Source: Polytrichum commune (taxonomy: Eukaryota; Streptophyta; Polytrichopsida; Polytrichales; Polytrichaceae). From it: a DNA stretch of 64,000 nucleotides. The notes beneath the pieces are model-generated. The model saw only the letters and a program-made list of their open reading frames with translations, was not told the DNA's origin and ran no database searches. Position 1 is the first letter of the stretch; each line of letters opens with the position of its first letter. Positions 23,969 through 34,506 of this stretch are shown one piece after another. The stretch is taken from the NCBI GenBank assembly GCA_950295325.1, contig OX485803.1:32366001-32430000 (forward strand), read 5' to 3'. The translations under genes and the position numbers were made by a program.

Positions 23969-24436
23969 CTAGAAAAATATCATTTTTGCGCTTGGGCTCG
24001 GAAGATTTTGATGTGCTCTCACCACTCTTATATTTCGAGATGTTGGCGAACGATGCGTTTGCGGACATCGACCATCCGGATTCGTTGTACTCGCGTGCAC
24101 ATGTGAAACGACATGCGTCATGTCGGATATGAACTCGTCCACAAGTTGGTACCAGCGACATTTCTTTGAACGTTTGGAACCAGAGCGCATATTCATGGCC
24201 TTGTCTTCCTTGTAGTCGTTGTATATGGAACTCCATTTCTTCCTACAAGCCTCGCTGTCCTTTGTGAAATCCGGACAGAGGGACACAAGTTTCGTGTGCA
24301 ACTGGGACCAATTGTCCACACCTACACAACGTTTCCAACAACAAGCCATAATTTCAATACGCACACCGCGAATAAATACTTGGTGAATGCCTTTTGAATT
24401 CCAAAATAATTGCGAATCAAAACAATTAAAATTCAT
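23969..24436 (-). CDS. Harbinger Myb/SANT-like DNA-binding ORF, probably a remnant
   Basis: Autonomous PIF/Harbinger elements carry a second ORF with a Myb/SANT-like trihelix that binds the element's ends and aids the transposase. This 155-codon ORF lies convergent to the transposase remnant. It contains the pattern NWSQLHTKLVSLCPDF followed by ACRKKWSSIYNDYKEDK and RSKKCRWYQLVDEFISD, with Trp spacing typical of that domain. Both the start context and the C-terminus (SPSAKMIFF, then stop) look arbitrary, and the usual later part is missing, so it is likely decayed with the transposase. The true start may be upstream or at an internal Met. Confidence 0.65.
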   Translation of the reverse strand: MNFNCFDSQLFWNSKGIHQVFIRGVRIEIMACCWKRCVGVDNWSQLHTKLVSLCPDFTKDSEACRKKWSSIYNDYKEDKAMNMRSGSKRSKKCRWYQLVDEFISDMTHVVSHVHASTTNPDGRCPQTHRSPTSRNIRVVRAHQNLPSPSAKMIFF

Positions 24437-24539
24437 ATGAAGATTGAACGAAACAGAATACTTAAAATGAAAAGATGCAACTTATAAGCATGGCTAATTT
24501 CATATCATAATTTGCACCCTATAAAATAATGGCCACTTC

Positions 24540-25005
24540 CCACCTGACTTTAGCACGAAGTGGTTTTAAACTAAAACTTGGCGTAAGTTAGGTAGGTAGG
24601 GTTTACATTACCGTCTTTATCTAGTGCCGTGCCTATGTGGAAAGATGACCTAGCAACCTTAAAATTGGTCAACTTCCTCCTCAACCACCAAACCGGGTTA
24701 CTGTTATTATAAATTGGGCATATTTTTTGGGCACTCAAGTACGCAACGGCAATGGGCCCGGATTGGTTGCAGCGGGTTTTAGCTATTATGGGGCCAATTG
24801 CCATATTTATAAAAAAAAACTATAAGAGCAACTCTAAAACACAGACTAGGTGGGGAGAACCAAGGTAAAATATTATCACTGAAATAACATATATGACATG
24901 AAAAATTCCTCCGACCCTGAATGCAATGTGCACATGTTAACCTCCAAGGTGATCTCTAGGTTTTAGGATACCCCACCAGGTATTAGCTAGAGCCATGTGG
25001 GAAGG
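24540..25005. other. Right flank of Harbinger remnant, no gene
   Basis: Around 24529 the sequence TGGCCACTTCCCACCTGACT resembles the end of the MITE at 27950. No matching inverted partner could be found nearby. The rest is non-coding. Confidence 0.4.
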
Positions 25006-25009
25006 AGAC

Positions 25010-25800
25010 AAAAGCAAAAGAATCCAATGCTCATAGGATTTGGCATAAATGTGTCTTATATAGTTTGGCAACTATAGAATTTTTTTTAGAAAACCAGGCG
25101 TCTTCATATGACAGTTATGAAATATTTAGTGCGATGTAACTAATGCGATAAATGTCCTAGCTAACCATAAGTAGCATTGGTCGGAACGTACTAAATCTTC
25201 CATAAAACTTACATATTGTTTCAAAATTTTATACGCAAAATCTCAGAAAATAATAGTTTTGGAACTTAAGGCTTGAGATAGATAACTTGACACTACAAAG
25301 CCAATTCTTTGGGACAAATAAAGTTAAAACACCCTTACAATTGTCGAATGCATATTGACATTAATTTTTCATTAAAATGTTAAACAAATAACTCTCATGT
25401 TAGTTTACAAATTCATCCAAACCTTCAACTCATCTATGATGTAAAATATTGGACTAAAAATGACTTTATATTCAAGATGAATGTGTAAGACTTTTAGTTT
25501 GATTTGTGTTTTTTTTTTTTTATTATACATATATATTGTGCTTCAATATTTTAATAATATTTTATATCTAAATAATTGGCATACTTATTATTATTGATTT
25601 TTTTCTTTTGGTTGTATTTTTTAGTATATAGTAATATGTAGTAATTAATTTGGAAAACTTGAAAAGAATGAGAGAAGATGTAAATTATGTCCAAATTATC
25701 GGGACTTGAATAATAAAATACAATGTAAGCTTACATTGAATTTATGGAACAGTTGGGGTCTCATAACTAGAACTCTATCAGATTATCATTCACTTGTCGA
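25010..25800 (-). repeat. AT-rich mirror arm with partial hairpin homology
   Basis: 25010-25560 is the inverted counterpart of 21120-21745. 25640-25800 then matches one arm of the hairpin at 20480-20600 (GAGAGAAGATGTAAATTATG, CAATGTAAGCTTACATTGAA). The order is therefore mirrored relative to the left side. A poly-T run lies at 25508-25520. Nothing coding is present. Confidence 0.65.
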
Positions 25801-26700
25801 AGGCTGCATAAAATTTATAAATGAAAAGAAAAAAATTATAATTAAAATTAATTATACAATGTGAGGTGAAATTATCTTAGACATTATATAATTCTATTAT
25901 TGATACTTTATATCTACCAATGGGAATAACAATGCACATCATTTATCTAATATATCAAATCAAGATAATATCATAATTAATTTAACAACATACTAAAATT
26001 TTAATGAATATAATAATGAAGATTATAAGTGAGAATATGTATTTTAAAATGATCATTTAGTACACACCATATCAACACCTCTTGTAATATTTAATGATAT
26101 CAAAAGGACTTTTAATTCCAAAAATTTGGTATCAAATCATATTATTTTTATTTACATTTTAAATATATTAGATGAAAACACATGTAAATCTACTTTAAGA
26201 TTGACAAATGATTATTATGAAGGAGATAATTTTTATAAAACATATTTTATTTTTGTACCCATAAAGGAGATTTTTTAATAATAATAATTTAAGATTTTTC
26301 TAATTTGTAGTTTTTCTAATTATTATATAAATTTTTGATAAATTTTTGAATAAATTTTTGATGTTAGAAATCTTGAATATGTATAAGCCTTGCCCTATAT
26401 TGGCAATCACAAAACTACAAAATAATTGAGTTGTGTCGCATTAAAAAATGAACAATTTTAACAACCTATAAATTTAAATAAATTATCAAAAAATCAAAAG
26501 TTAAAAAAATCTAACATGAATGTGTCTTATATAATTTGGCAATTATGTAAATCAAATTAGAAAATCAGAGCTCTCTATGTCAGAGTTATGGAAGATTTAG
26601 TGTGATGTGACATATATTACTAATGCCCTAGCTAGACATTAGTAACATTAATCACAACGTACTAAGTCTTTCATGAAACTGATATATTGTTTTTGGCGGT
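25801..26700. repeat. Very AT-rich spacer ending in a third arm copy (26519-26700)
   Basis: The DNA is strongly AT-rich with no gene. 26519-26700 repeats 25047-25220 in direct orientation (GAATGTGTCTTATATAATTT, CGTACTAAGTCTTTCATGAA). Confidence 0.55.
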
Positions 26701-27680
26701 TTGGATGAATAATAAAATTATAGTTCTCTCTCGATTGGTTGCGGAGCCGCTGAATCTCTTTGTATAGTTCTACTACGTATGATGAGGCCCGACATTCCTT
26801 TGCATAATGGCCTTTTCAGCCGCATTTATGACAATTTCTCTTAACTGATTTTGAAAATGAATTTAGGCTTTTGGGGCGTCCCTTGGCTATATAAATGTAT
26901 GGTTTGGAGGTCGGCCGTTTGGTGAAGCCTCAGAGAGGGCGCCTTGATGCCTCGGCTACGTGTGCTTCGGGCAGGGTGGATGTCGTTGCGTAAAATTCCC
27001 TCGGTACTAGTGTGTTTGTATGTATCTCCCGAATTTGACGTGCCTCCGTGTGTTTTTAGCAAAAGTTGTTGGTGTTTCTCTGCAAGCATGAAATGAGACA
27101 TTAATTGTGAGTGCTTTTTGAATTGTATGTTTCTATATTGCTGTAATAATATAGATGTGGCAGGGAGGAATGTGGACAACGTTTTCTTGATTAATTCTAA
27201 ATCTGAAATGATTTCGCTGCATAGCTTGAGTTGGGCCGTTATGCGATTTAGTTCGGAGTTGAGAGAAACAAAATATGGAAAATCCAGCACTCGGATGTTT
27301 ATCCAGTCGCTTCGTGCTTGCGGGAGAAAGAGAATTTGTTGATGATGGGATCAGATGTGTAACAGACTCCATAGCTTTGTTGGGTCCTTGACTTGAACGT
27401 ACTGTAACCGTAGTGTTTGGTCCAAATGGCGGCGTAGGGTCATGAATGCTTGGGATTTGTAGATTGTTAGAGTCTCCTCAGTTCTGTCAGCCTCCACGGT
27501 TGTTGCCAAGTCGTATGCAGCAAGGACAATCTTTGCATCATTTAACCATTCTAAAAAATTAAAACCGTTTGAGTTGAGGGGTGAGAATATAAGGGGTTGA
27601 AGTCGGGTTTCTGATGATGATGATTGTGTTGCCATCACTACTGGATTTGCTAAAATCTTAGATATGCGAGGTTGTGCCAT
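26700..27680 (-). pseudogene. Ty1/Copia retrotransposon gag fragment
   Basis: A frame starting near ATG 27680 runs to 26841, interrupted by one in-frame stop at about 27351. It matches plant Copia gag (gag_pre/UBN2-type). Visible motifs are FNFLEWLNDAKIVLAAYDL at the N-terminal side, then LPQARSDWINIRVLDFPYF, ITAQLKLCSE and HSQLMSHFMLAEKHQQLLLK. Just beyond, in another frame, a CCHC zinc knuckle reads C-X2-C-X4-H-X4-C (26788-26830) with a stop inside it. Protease, integrase and reverse transcriptase are absent; the element ends where the AT-rich repeat begins near 26700. It is a dead 5' fragment with its LTR at 28931-29188 and a MITE inserted in the leader. Confidence 0.85.
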
Positions 27681-27949
27681 CTAGAAGTAATTCTAGGTTG
27701 TATAATCGCATGTTGGACTAAGTTTAGTCTGCAGGTCGTTTAACTCCTAATTTCAATAAACTAAGGTAACAATCTGATGTCGGATATACTAATGGTTAAA
27801 TAAGAGTGCTATCAGAAATCTGCAATATGATCTATTAGTTTCTGCAATAGTATATGGGTTCGGAGTAATGCACTTCAAACATATTGTAGTTGAGCTAATA
27901 ACTCAAAGTCAAGTTCAGACATGTCTATAACTATTCTGAAGGTTTCTAA

Positions 27950-28481
27950 TGGGGCATTCCCACCTGACTTTAGTTAAGACCCAAAGTATTTCCTAAAAAC
28001 CGGGTAAAGCTCCCTCGGTTATAGCGGAGGCATCCAACTATCCCAATGCACCTACAAAAACTTGCTCCGGAGATTTTCAAGTAGGTTTTAGTTAAGTAGC
28101 TTTCACACATGTTCATGGTTTTATCTACCAAGCAATGACATGTTGGGTAGTTTTTGTCCCATCCCCAAATGCCTTACTACTCACCTATCTTACCATCGGT
28201 TTTTGTTAATGGAGCTCCTCGTGCCCTCATAGCTAAGACTAAAAAGCAACCGATCACAAGGGTGGGAGGCGACACTTTTAAAGTTCCTATATTCTTGCCT
28301 CATGTTTAGGTACCGATGAGAGGGTCGGTGGTTGAGGCTTAAAACCTCTACTTTTAAGCCATGCCACATCATTTGCCACCTAGGCTCGGCACTAAAAAGA
28401 GCCGTATGTGTGAACCCTAGATAACTAAAACCGCTTTTAGACTAAAACTACTTCTAACTAACGTTAGGTGGGAATGCCCCA
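27950..28481. mobile_element. PIF/Harbinger-type MITE, 532 bp, with TAA target duplication
   Basis: The terminal inverted repeat TGGGGCATTCCCACCTGACT at the left matches TGGGGCATTCCCACCTAACG read inward from the right end, continuing with GTTAG. It is flanked on both sides by TAA (27947-27949, 28482-28484), the 3-bp target site duplication typical of PIF/Harbinger (Tourist-like) elements. No transposase is present, so it is non-autonomous. It sits in the leader of the Copia fragment. A degenerate relative in opposite orientation is at 60742-61244. Confidence 0.92.
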
Positions 28482-28930
28482 TAAGCTTCTGATTCTATGC
28501 AAGGATAAACCGGATTCAACAACAACATATTCAACAGACTCGACTGAAATCAGCTTAGCTGGTACTAAGCTTGATTAAAAAACATCATCAAGAAGTTTGA
28601 AATAAGAGAGGAAAGATATATGAAGAGGGAGAGATAGAAAGAAAGATTGAATCAGATATTGGTTGTGCCCTGCAATCAAACTGTCTCATGTCAAAGTTGT
28701 GCCTCTAAGTTGTAAACTTGTCTCATGTCAAAGATGTGCCTCTAAGATGTAAACTTGTCTCATATCAAAGATGTGCCTGCCTCTAAGCTATAAACTTGTT
28801 TCAGATCAAATATGTACCTCTAAGCTATAAACTTGTGCAAACTATCAAGCAAGTCTAGACTATAATCTTGCTAGCAGAACTTCACAAATGAAGGTTGAAG
28901 GAGCGCCAAAGAGCGAAGGTGTTGATAACA

Positions 28931-29190
28931 TGTTATGAAGATAGAAAGAGGTAGTACAAGGTAGACTGAGAGTAGATAAAAATCTCCAATGCCTAAGTGA
29001 GGCGGAAGGTCCAGTATATATATATTAAGTCTGCATGGGCACTATTAATGCTCTAACAGATCCACTACCTACTGTATCTACTTAGTGGCGTCTCTTCTTT
29101 AAACCCTAGACCCTCTAATTAATACAGACGGCTCCTAAGTTAAGCAAGGGGAATCTCGAGGTTGTTGTGCTGGCATTCCAGTCACAATAC
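28931..29190 (-). mobile_element. 5' LTR of the Copia fragment
   Basis: On the minus strand the segment begins TGTGACTGGAATGCCAGCAC near 29188. It has a TATA-like TTAATATATATATACTGG near 29018-29035 and ends about 28931 with ATAACA, directly followed by TGTTATCA, which resembles the initiator-Met tRNA primer-binding site (TGGTATCA). Length is about 258 bp. The gag frame lies downstream on the same strand. The partner 3' LTR in this orientation was not found. Confidence 0.7.
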
Positions 29191-29198
29191 GATCGTTC

Positions 29199-29580
29199 CT
29201 AATCTACACCACCTTTAACGCATCCCCCTTTGGAAATCACACATAATACTCCATATATGATCAAACCACGATTATGTGGGACCCATGCCGCCCGTTTGCT
29301 CTTTAGACAAGTCTTTTGCATTCGATATTTGGCCTTTAATTTCTTGATTTTATCCTTGATGCGAGCCGCCAACATCCTAAGCTCATTGGGCATCTCTTAC
29401 TCGTGTTCATCGCGAATATCAGTCCAATATTTGTTTGCCGAAATTCTTCGGTTGCAACGGTGTCACTCATCCTCATACAAATCGGTGATGTTGGCAATAG
29501 TGGCATCTGACCACATGGCCCCTACCAGTACATCCGTACATGTTGGTGTAGCCCTCTTTTCCCTTCAATTTTGGAGCAAC
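29199..29580 (-). pseudogene. Trihelix/Myb-SANT-like DNA-binding fragment
   Basis: The minus-strand reading has an upstream part with MWSDATIANITDLYEDEW (about 29520-29460) and a downstream part with ELRMLAARIKDKIKKLKAKY (29390-29330), separated by a stop near 29395. The pattern WSD...L...Y.....W......IKDKIKKLK..Y matches plant trihelix or Myb/SANT-like domains. Such domains occur both in host transcription factors and in Harbinger accessory ORFs; beside other Harbinger debris the second origin is likelier. Confidence 0.5.
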
Positions 29581-29589
29581 GATCATTAA

Positions 29590-30235
29590 AAAATAATAAG
29601 CGGCGGGGCCCCAAAAACGACCATTGAGAAGGACATACCATCAATGAAAGTTGGACTGACATTCGAGATATTATTACCACCTTCATGTGTCCCTAAATGC
29701 CCAAATTTTCTCGATCTCATTGTGACTACCGTGCTACAAATCTAATGGACTATCATGTGCACAATTCCGACTAAGTTTCACCAAAATTTGATATAAAACA
29801 AAAGACACCATAAACCCTAAGAGTTGTGCAAATGAGGTCCGCAAATATGCGTTGGTTGCTTTGCACTATCACAAGTTTAAAAAAATAAAAATACAAAACC
29901 TGCATAAATTACCAACGTTTCACCTTCAAAGTAAAAGCCTTGGCCCTCGGGCCTTGCCGTAGCAGTGGCTATGACCCAAATGGTGATTGGTGCAACCTTG
30001 GGCCCGACGGTAGGCACAACTATTGCCGCAACGGGGCCCAAAACGGCCCCATTTTGGCCCTTATGCCAGGGCTAAATGGAGAACTTGGGAATGAGGCAAA
30101 TGGGAGGTATGGGATTGCTAAATATATGCCCCCATTATAATCATTAGGGGCATTTAATGTGTAATGTGACAAAGCAAACGTTCTTCCCTTACAAACCTTT
30201 AGCTATTTTGGCATGAGTTTTTTTCTTGGCAACAA
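29590..30235. other. Non-coding stretch
   Basis: No recognisable coding region. 29935-30065 is locally GC-rich with GGGCC-type motifs, but no structure could be assigned. Confidence 0.4.
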
Positions 30236-30239
30236 TCGA

Positions 30240-30515
30240 GCTCACATTGAGTCCAATTGGTCGATTGTTGACCAACAATCGATATGATCAGTTGACTATT
30301 GTCGTTGATTGCAGTGTCGCAGTCGACCATGCAAGTCGATTGCCTACTTGCAGTCGTCATTGCGCAATCAATTGCCTCTTGTAGTCGACTCACGATGGCA
30401 GTCAACCTTGGAACTCGAGTGCGTCCTGTAGTCAACTATGAAGATGGACTACCTCTTGTAGTCAACTATGGTTGTCGACTGCATCCTGCAATTGTCCATG
30501 CGAGTCAATTGCTTG
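30240..30515 (+). repeat. Minisatellite, period about 30 bp
   Basis: Units start with TTGTAGTCGACT or TTGCAGTCGTCA variants and end with TCGATTGCCTC-like sequence. Successive unit starts lie near 30311, 30341, 30371, 30431, 30461 and 30491. The units are diverged but in register, and the motif GTCGA/GTCAA recurs on both strands. Confidence 0.75.
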
Positions 30516-30869
30516 TTCAAGAGTTTTGTCCCAAAAAATCCCCCTACATTCATGGCCAACTTTATATTTGCTTGCCATATGGGAGTTCATGTAGATTTTT
30601 CATCCACTAAAAATGTCACGGGCTATAGTCCAAAACTAGGTTAATGTAAATCTAAAGCAGGGGCATGTGACACTCTCATTAATGAGAATTCAAGGATTCT
30701 CCAATCATGGCCCAATGGCTTTCGTGTAAACATGTTCTAAGTGATCACTTAGTCTTATATGGTGCTTTACTTTCGGGATTCAAGTGTCCACTAACCTCCT
30801 TAAGTGGGCGATACAATACTTTCATCAATATTACCTACATATAGTTTGTGAGAGGCTTACATTGATTTT

Positions 30870-31444
30870 TTCTTCAATACAAAGAACCTTTCATTCAACA
30901 AATACAATCTTGGTTGGTGAACCCTGATGAACCTACCGATGGTGAGTTTTTGGATATGTATTCCTTAGAACATCAAGAAATTGATGTTGATGAAATTATG
31001 GTTGATGTGGTAGAAGAAGTTGTAGGATTTAGTGTTGTTGAGCGTTCTTTAGAGACTTTGAAGAAATACTTTGAACAAAGACCAAATGATGCCCTATCAC
31101 ACATCAAGAGCATTCAAGGACTCCAGAAGGAAGTTTCACCTCATCATTTGGAAGCTTCTCGTCATACTACTATAGACTCTTTCTTTCAGTTAGTTTAGTT
31201 GGAAGAATCTCGTCAAGTTACTTTCATTTCTTTCAATTAGTTTAGTTAAATTATGTATTATCATTTGTACTTTCATTTTTTACTTTTATAAAAAGTTATG
31301 TTCTTCATTTTTGGAAATTTTAAGTGTTATTTCTTTAAATATTATTAATCATCGGTATGAATTCTATAAGTGTTACTTGTTATAATTCTATATATGCTAT
31401 TTTTTTGCTACTCCCGACTTATAACATTTATAGAGTCTTGACTG
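30870..31444 (+). pseudogene. pogo/Tigger-like element remnant, C-terminal transposase part
   Basis: The frame 30914-31198 encodes an acidic tail ending in SVVERSLETLKKYFEQRP and NDALSHIKSIQGL. This resembles the C-terminal extension of plant pogo/Tigger (CENP-B/DDE_1 type) transposases, where an acidic linker precedes an ALE-LK-Y helix. The right end at 31444 reads CAGTCAAGACTCTATAAATG on the minus strand and is followed by TA, as expected for a pogo end. The catalytic region is missing. A second copy with the same coding tail is at 59783-60678. The left end here was not found. Confidence 0.6.
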
Positions 31445-31623
31445 TATGTTAAGCGTATCTTGAGCATATAGACCAATCTCTTTATACTATAGCATGGTCC
31501 TCACATACAATATCTAGTCCATGCAATGATTATGTTGTGAAAAAAGCGTGCTACAAATCTATAATTGATGTGCTCATGTCCAATGAGGACATGACACGTC
31601 AACGAGATTGGAGATGGCGAACA

Positions 31624-32572
31624 CTACCATAGTTTAATAGCAGGTTGGGCACAAAATAATTCTAAAAATAGATACCTAAAATTTTGGAATATTATTGGCA
31701 TTTTTTGCCGAATATAAAATTAATTATTTTTCAAAATTGCCAAAAAGTAAGAAATTTTACTTCTCACTAGAGTTTTACTTACAATGGAAGCATATGTGAA
31801 TTTTGAAGGAGAGAAGGTGCTCCTTTTGTAATCAAGCTCACTTACATTAGTCCACAAAGAATATGGGTTAAGAAGTACCAAGACTCTAGGTGAGGCTTTT
31901 CAAATGTGTTGTACACAAATTTTTGGAGTCCAATTGAGCATAGAAGATGAAGTTTCATAGAATTTTGTCCAACTAACAAAAGTTGAGAAATCAATCCTTC
32001 TTCCACCTCCAACAAGTTTTGTGTCAAAATAAGTCTTTATGCAAAAGATATGGACAAAACATTGCAGCCGTGTAAAGATCAAAAAATTAAAATGCGTTCA
32101 TAACAGTTTTTCGGAGCTCATTTGTGCATAGAAGATCAACTTTTTTGGAATTTTGTCGGTCTAAGAAAAGTTTAGAAATCAAGTAATCTTTCACCTCCAA
32201 CAAATTTTATGTCATTTAAAGACTCTATGCAAAAGTTATGCATGTTATAAAAATGAAGTCTAACTAGGTGCTTCACCTCAAAGTTTACATATCCCATATG
32301 CATTGTTGAACACAACTCCACTCTACTTGCATAAAGCACAGAGCATTCTCAACTCTTCACTTACATTTTACTTGTCATTCAATGCAATAGAGATGTACAA
32401 AATATAAGCTTAAGTAGGAAATTAAAAATGAATTTAAGTAGAATTTTTAAAAATTGAAAGCGAAAATTGCCAAAAATACGAATATGCTATATTTAGGTGC
32501 CAAACCTACTTTTTGAAGTTTAATTAAATATTAGGCAACAAGTTGTCGAACCTGCTAGTAAACTACGGTATG
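31624..32572 (+). mobile_element. Foldback-type element, copy 2 (complete, about 950 bp)
   Basis: The left end (TACCATAGTTTAATAGCAGG) is the inverted complement of the right end (TACCGTAGTTTACTAGCAGG read from 32570). 31630-32278 matches 1-843 in inverted orientation. No transposase is present. The target site duplication is not obvious. An unrecognised ORF of 61 codons at 31842-32027 is conserved in copy 1. Confidence 0.75.
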
Positions 32573-32789
32573 TTGGATTAACACCGTTTTGCCTTACTTC
32601 AAATCAATATCCAAAGTGATTTTGGGGAAAATAGGTCAAGATCCAAGTGTTTTCAAGCCCACTAGTTACATGTTGATATTTTCAGGTTTTCTTTATTAAT
32701 TCAAGACATATTCTATAAATTCCTCTAAAATAATATGTAATTTACCTAAAGTCTTGAACAACCAGTTATTTCTCAAACTCAGCCAGCTC

Positions 32790-33166
32790 GTCTGTAAGAT
32801 AGATGGGTCTTCAATGGCTTGTTTTTTTTAGTCGGACTCCCATATTTGATTGGTATGTGGTTTGGTGGGGATCAAAGAGAAAACATCATAAAAACACACA
32901 TGTTTAAAAGAGATTAGATTACGTCTTTAAATATTAATAACTATTCTACACTCAATAGTGAACACAATTGGGAAGACTTATGTATCCAATTAAGAAACCA
33001 ACAAACATGTATTTCTGGTAACCAAAACTGAATCACGGGAGGTCCGATTCTCAATCCGATTTTTGCAAATGGTTCTCCGTAGATTTGCTAATGAAACACA
33101 AGTTTTTGTTGTGTAAATCGATAGAAGTTGTAAAATATAAAAAATGAACCAAATAAAACCCACGCA
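32790..33166 (-). mobile_element. Small TIR element, copy C
   Basis: It shares CATATTTGATTGGTATGTGG, ACACACATGTTTAAAAGAG, CACTCAATAGTGAACACAA and the end ACCAAATAAAACCCAC with copies A, B and D. No ORF is present. Confidence 0.65.
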
Positions 33167-33189
33167 CCTTAACTAGCGGTTGGTTCTCT

Positions 33190-33597
33190 ATGTTCATGGC
33201 TTCAAATGTGTGGTTCACCCTAAGAAACTTCGGGTGGAGAGTACAATCTCTTCCTCAGGGAAATTACGAAATGCAAGAAAATGAAGAAGACGCAGAAGAA
33301 GTGCTATGGCGGAGTCCTTGTCTCGCAGGGTCAATGGTCTCTAGCATTTCTCTCCTCCTTTGTCTAAATTATTTTTCAATGCTCCAATGCATTTCTCCTC
33401 TCCAACACTTGCGCACCGGAGACACAACACAATCATGTAGAGGCTGCTGCCGCTTTGACACATTCATTCTATCACCGATTGCTACACACATCATCACTCG
33501 GGTATTACAATATCCTTACCATCCCCTGCTTCTTCGCTTCTCAAATTTATTGTGGTCGGTGGAAAACAAGAGTGTGATCAGAAGCCGTGTTTCTTGA
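33190..33597 (+). other. Unrecognised ORF, 135 codons, coding status doubtful
   Basis: This is the longest ORF in the spacer before IMP2. Nothing in it resembles a known domain, and its composition (Leu/Ser/Cys-rich, no conserved block) does not suggest a real protein. It could be part of an IMP2 upstream transcript or chance. Confidence 0.2.
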
Positions 33598-33959
33598 GTT
33601 CTCATCTTTGCGACAAGGAGGAGGAGCACTCCGAAGAGAGATTAGAAGGAAATGATTTCGAGAGTGAGCTTAACCTATTAGGGTTTAGGGCATCCGGTTC
33701 GGTCTAGTCAAAGTCGACCATTTCTCAGTATACAGTTTATATTTGAAGATTGAGCTTAAGGCATCTGATTTGGAAGTGGTACATCTAGGAATTGTGCTTC
33801 ACTTTGGTTTTACTCGGTTACACTGATCGTTAGCGTGGAATGGGATCCTGCAAGCTTGGAATTAGGAATAAGTGTAATGGACATCTCCTCCTGGTGTTTG
33901 CTCTTGGACTCCAATTTTTGAAATTTAATTTCATGTGAATTTCTAAGAGTTAGAACATG

Positions 33960-34397
33960 ATGACCCGTTGCCGTATCGGTATCGACAAATCCTCTCGCAT
34001 CCATCGACTCTTTTTTTTGGCGGATGCAGATACGGTGCATTCTCCCACCAGTTGCCGTATCTTTACCCGCATTTGGGGAGAAACTTTATTGAAATCTCGT
34101 TGTCGTGCCAAAAGACATGGTAAAGAACTCATCAATCAAAGCGCCCTAGACTATTTGAGCTAAATGAATTCGAGGGGAAATAAGGTCATCGATTGCTCGT
34201 CTCATTATGTTTGTTGGGAGTTTGCAGTGGCAACAAACGGGCTCGTTTTGTTGGGAAAAGTGGATGGGCACACCCACTTCGCACATATAAATGCGGATGT
34301 GGCGATGGGCAGGAGCCCTTGCCGCAAATTTTCCAACAAAATATCCACTTTTCATCCTTAATAAAATGTTTGTTTTGTGGATACGGCAACGGGTGGA
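33960..34397. repeat. Inverted repeat pair flanking about 430 bp
   Basis: ACCCGTTGCCGTAT at 33963-33976 is matched by ATACGGCAACGGGT near 34380-34395. The inner parts carry further weaker matches. This is possibly a short MITE upstream of IMP2; the boundaries and target duplication are not clear. Confidence 0.45.
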
Positions 34398-34506
34398 CTT
34401 GCTCTTTGAACATGCTGTTTACACAGGCATAGGATAAGTCGCAGGTGAGGAGGATATGAAGTTCCAACGCAGGACTCAGGGCGAATTATAAAGGCTCAGC
34501 AGTGCA

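Noticed and set aside
24529-24830. Possible third Harbinger-type MITE (TGGCCACTTCCCACCTGACT)
   Set aside because: Only one end resembles the family; no inverted partner or target duplication found.
30240-30515. CRISPR-like array
   Set aside because: The 30-bp units are contiguous and diverged without spacers, and the DNA is plant nuclear; it is a minisatellite.
33190-33597. Possible 5' exon of IMP2
   Set aside because: IMP2 is complete from 34507 with the normal short N-terminus; no splice link needed.
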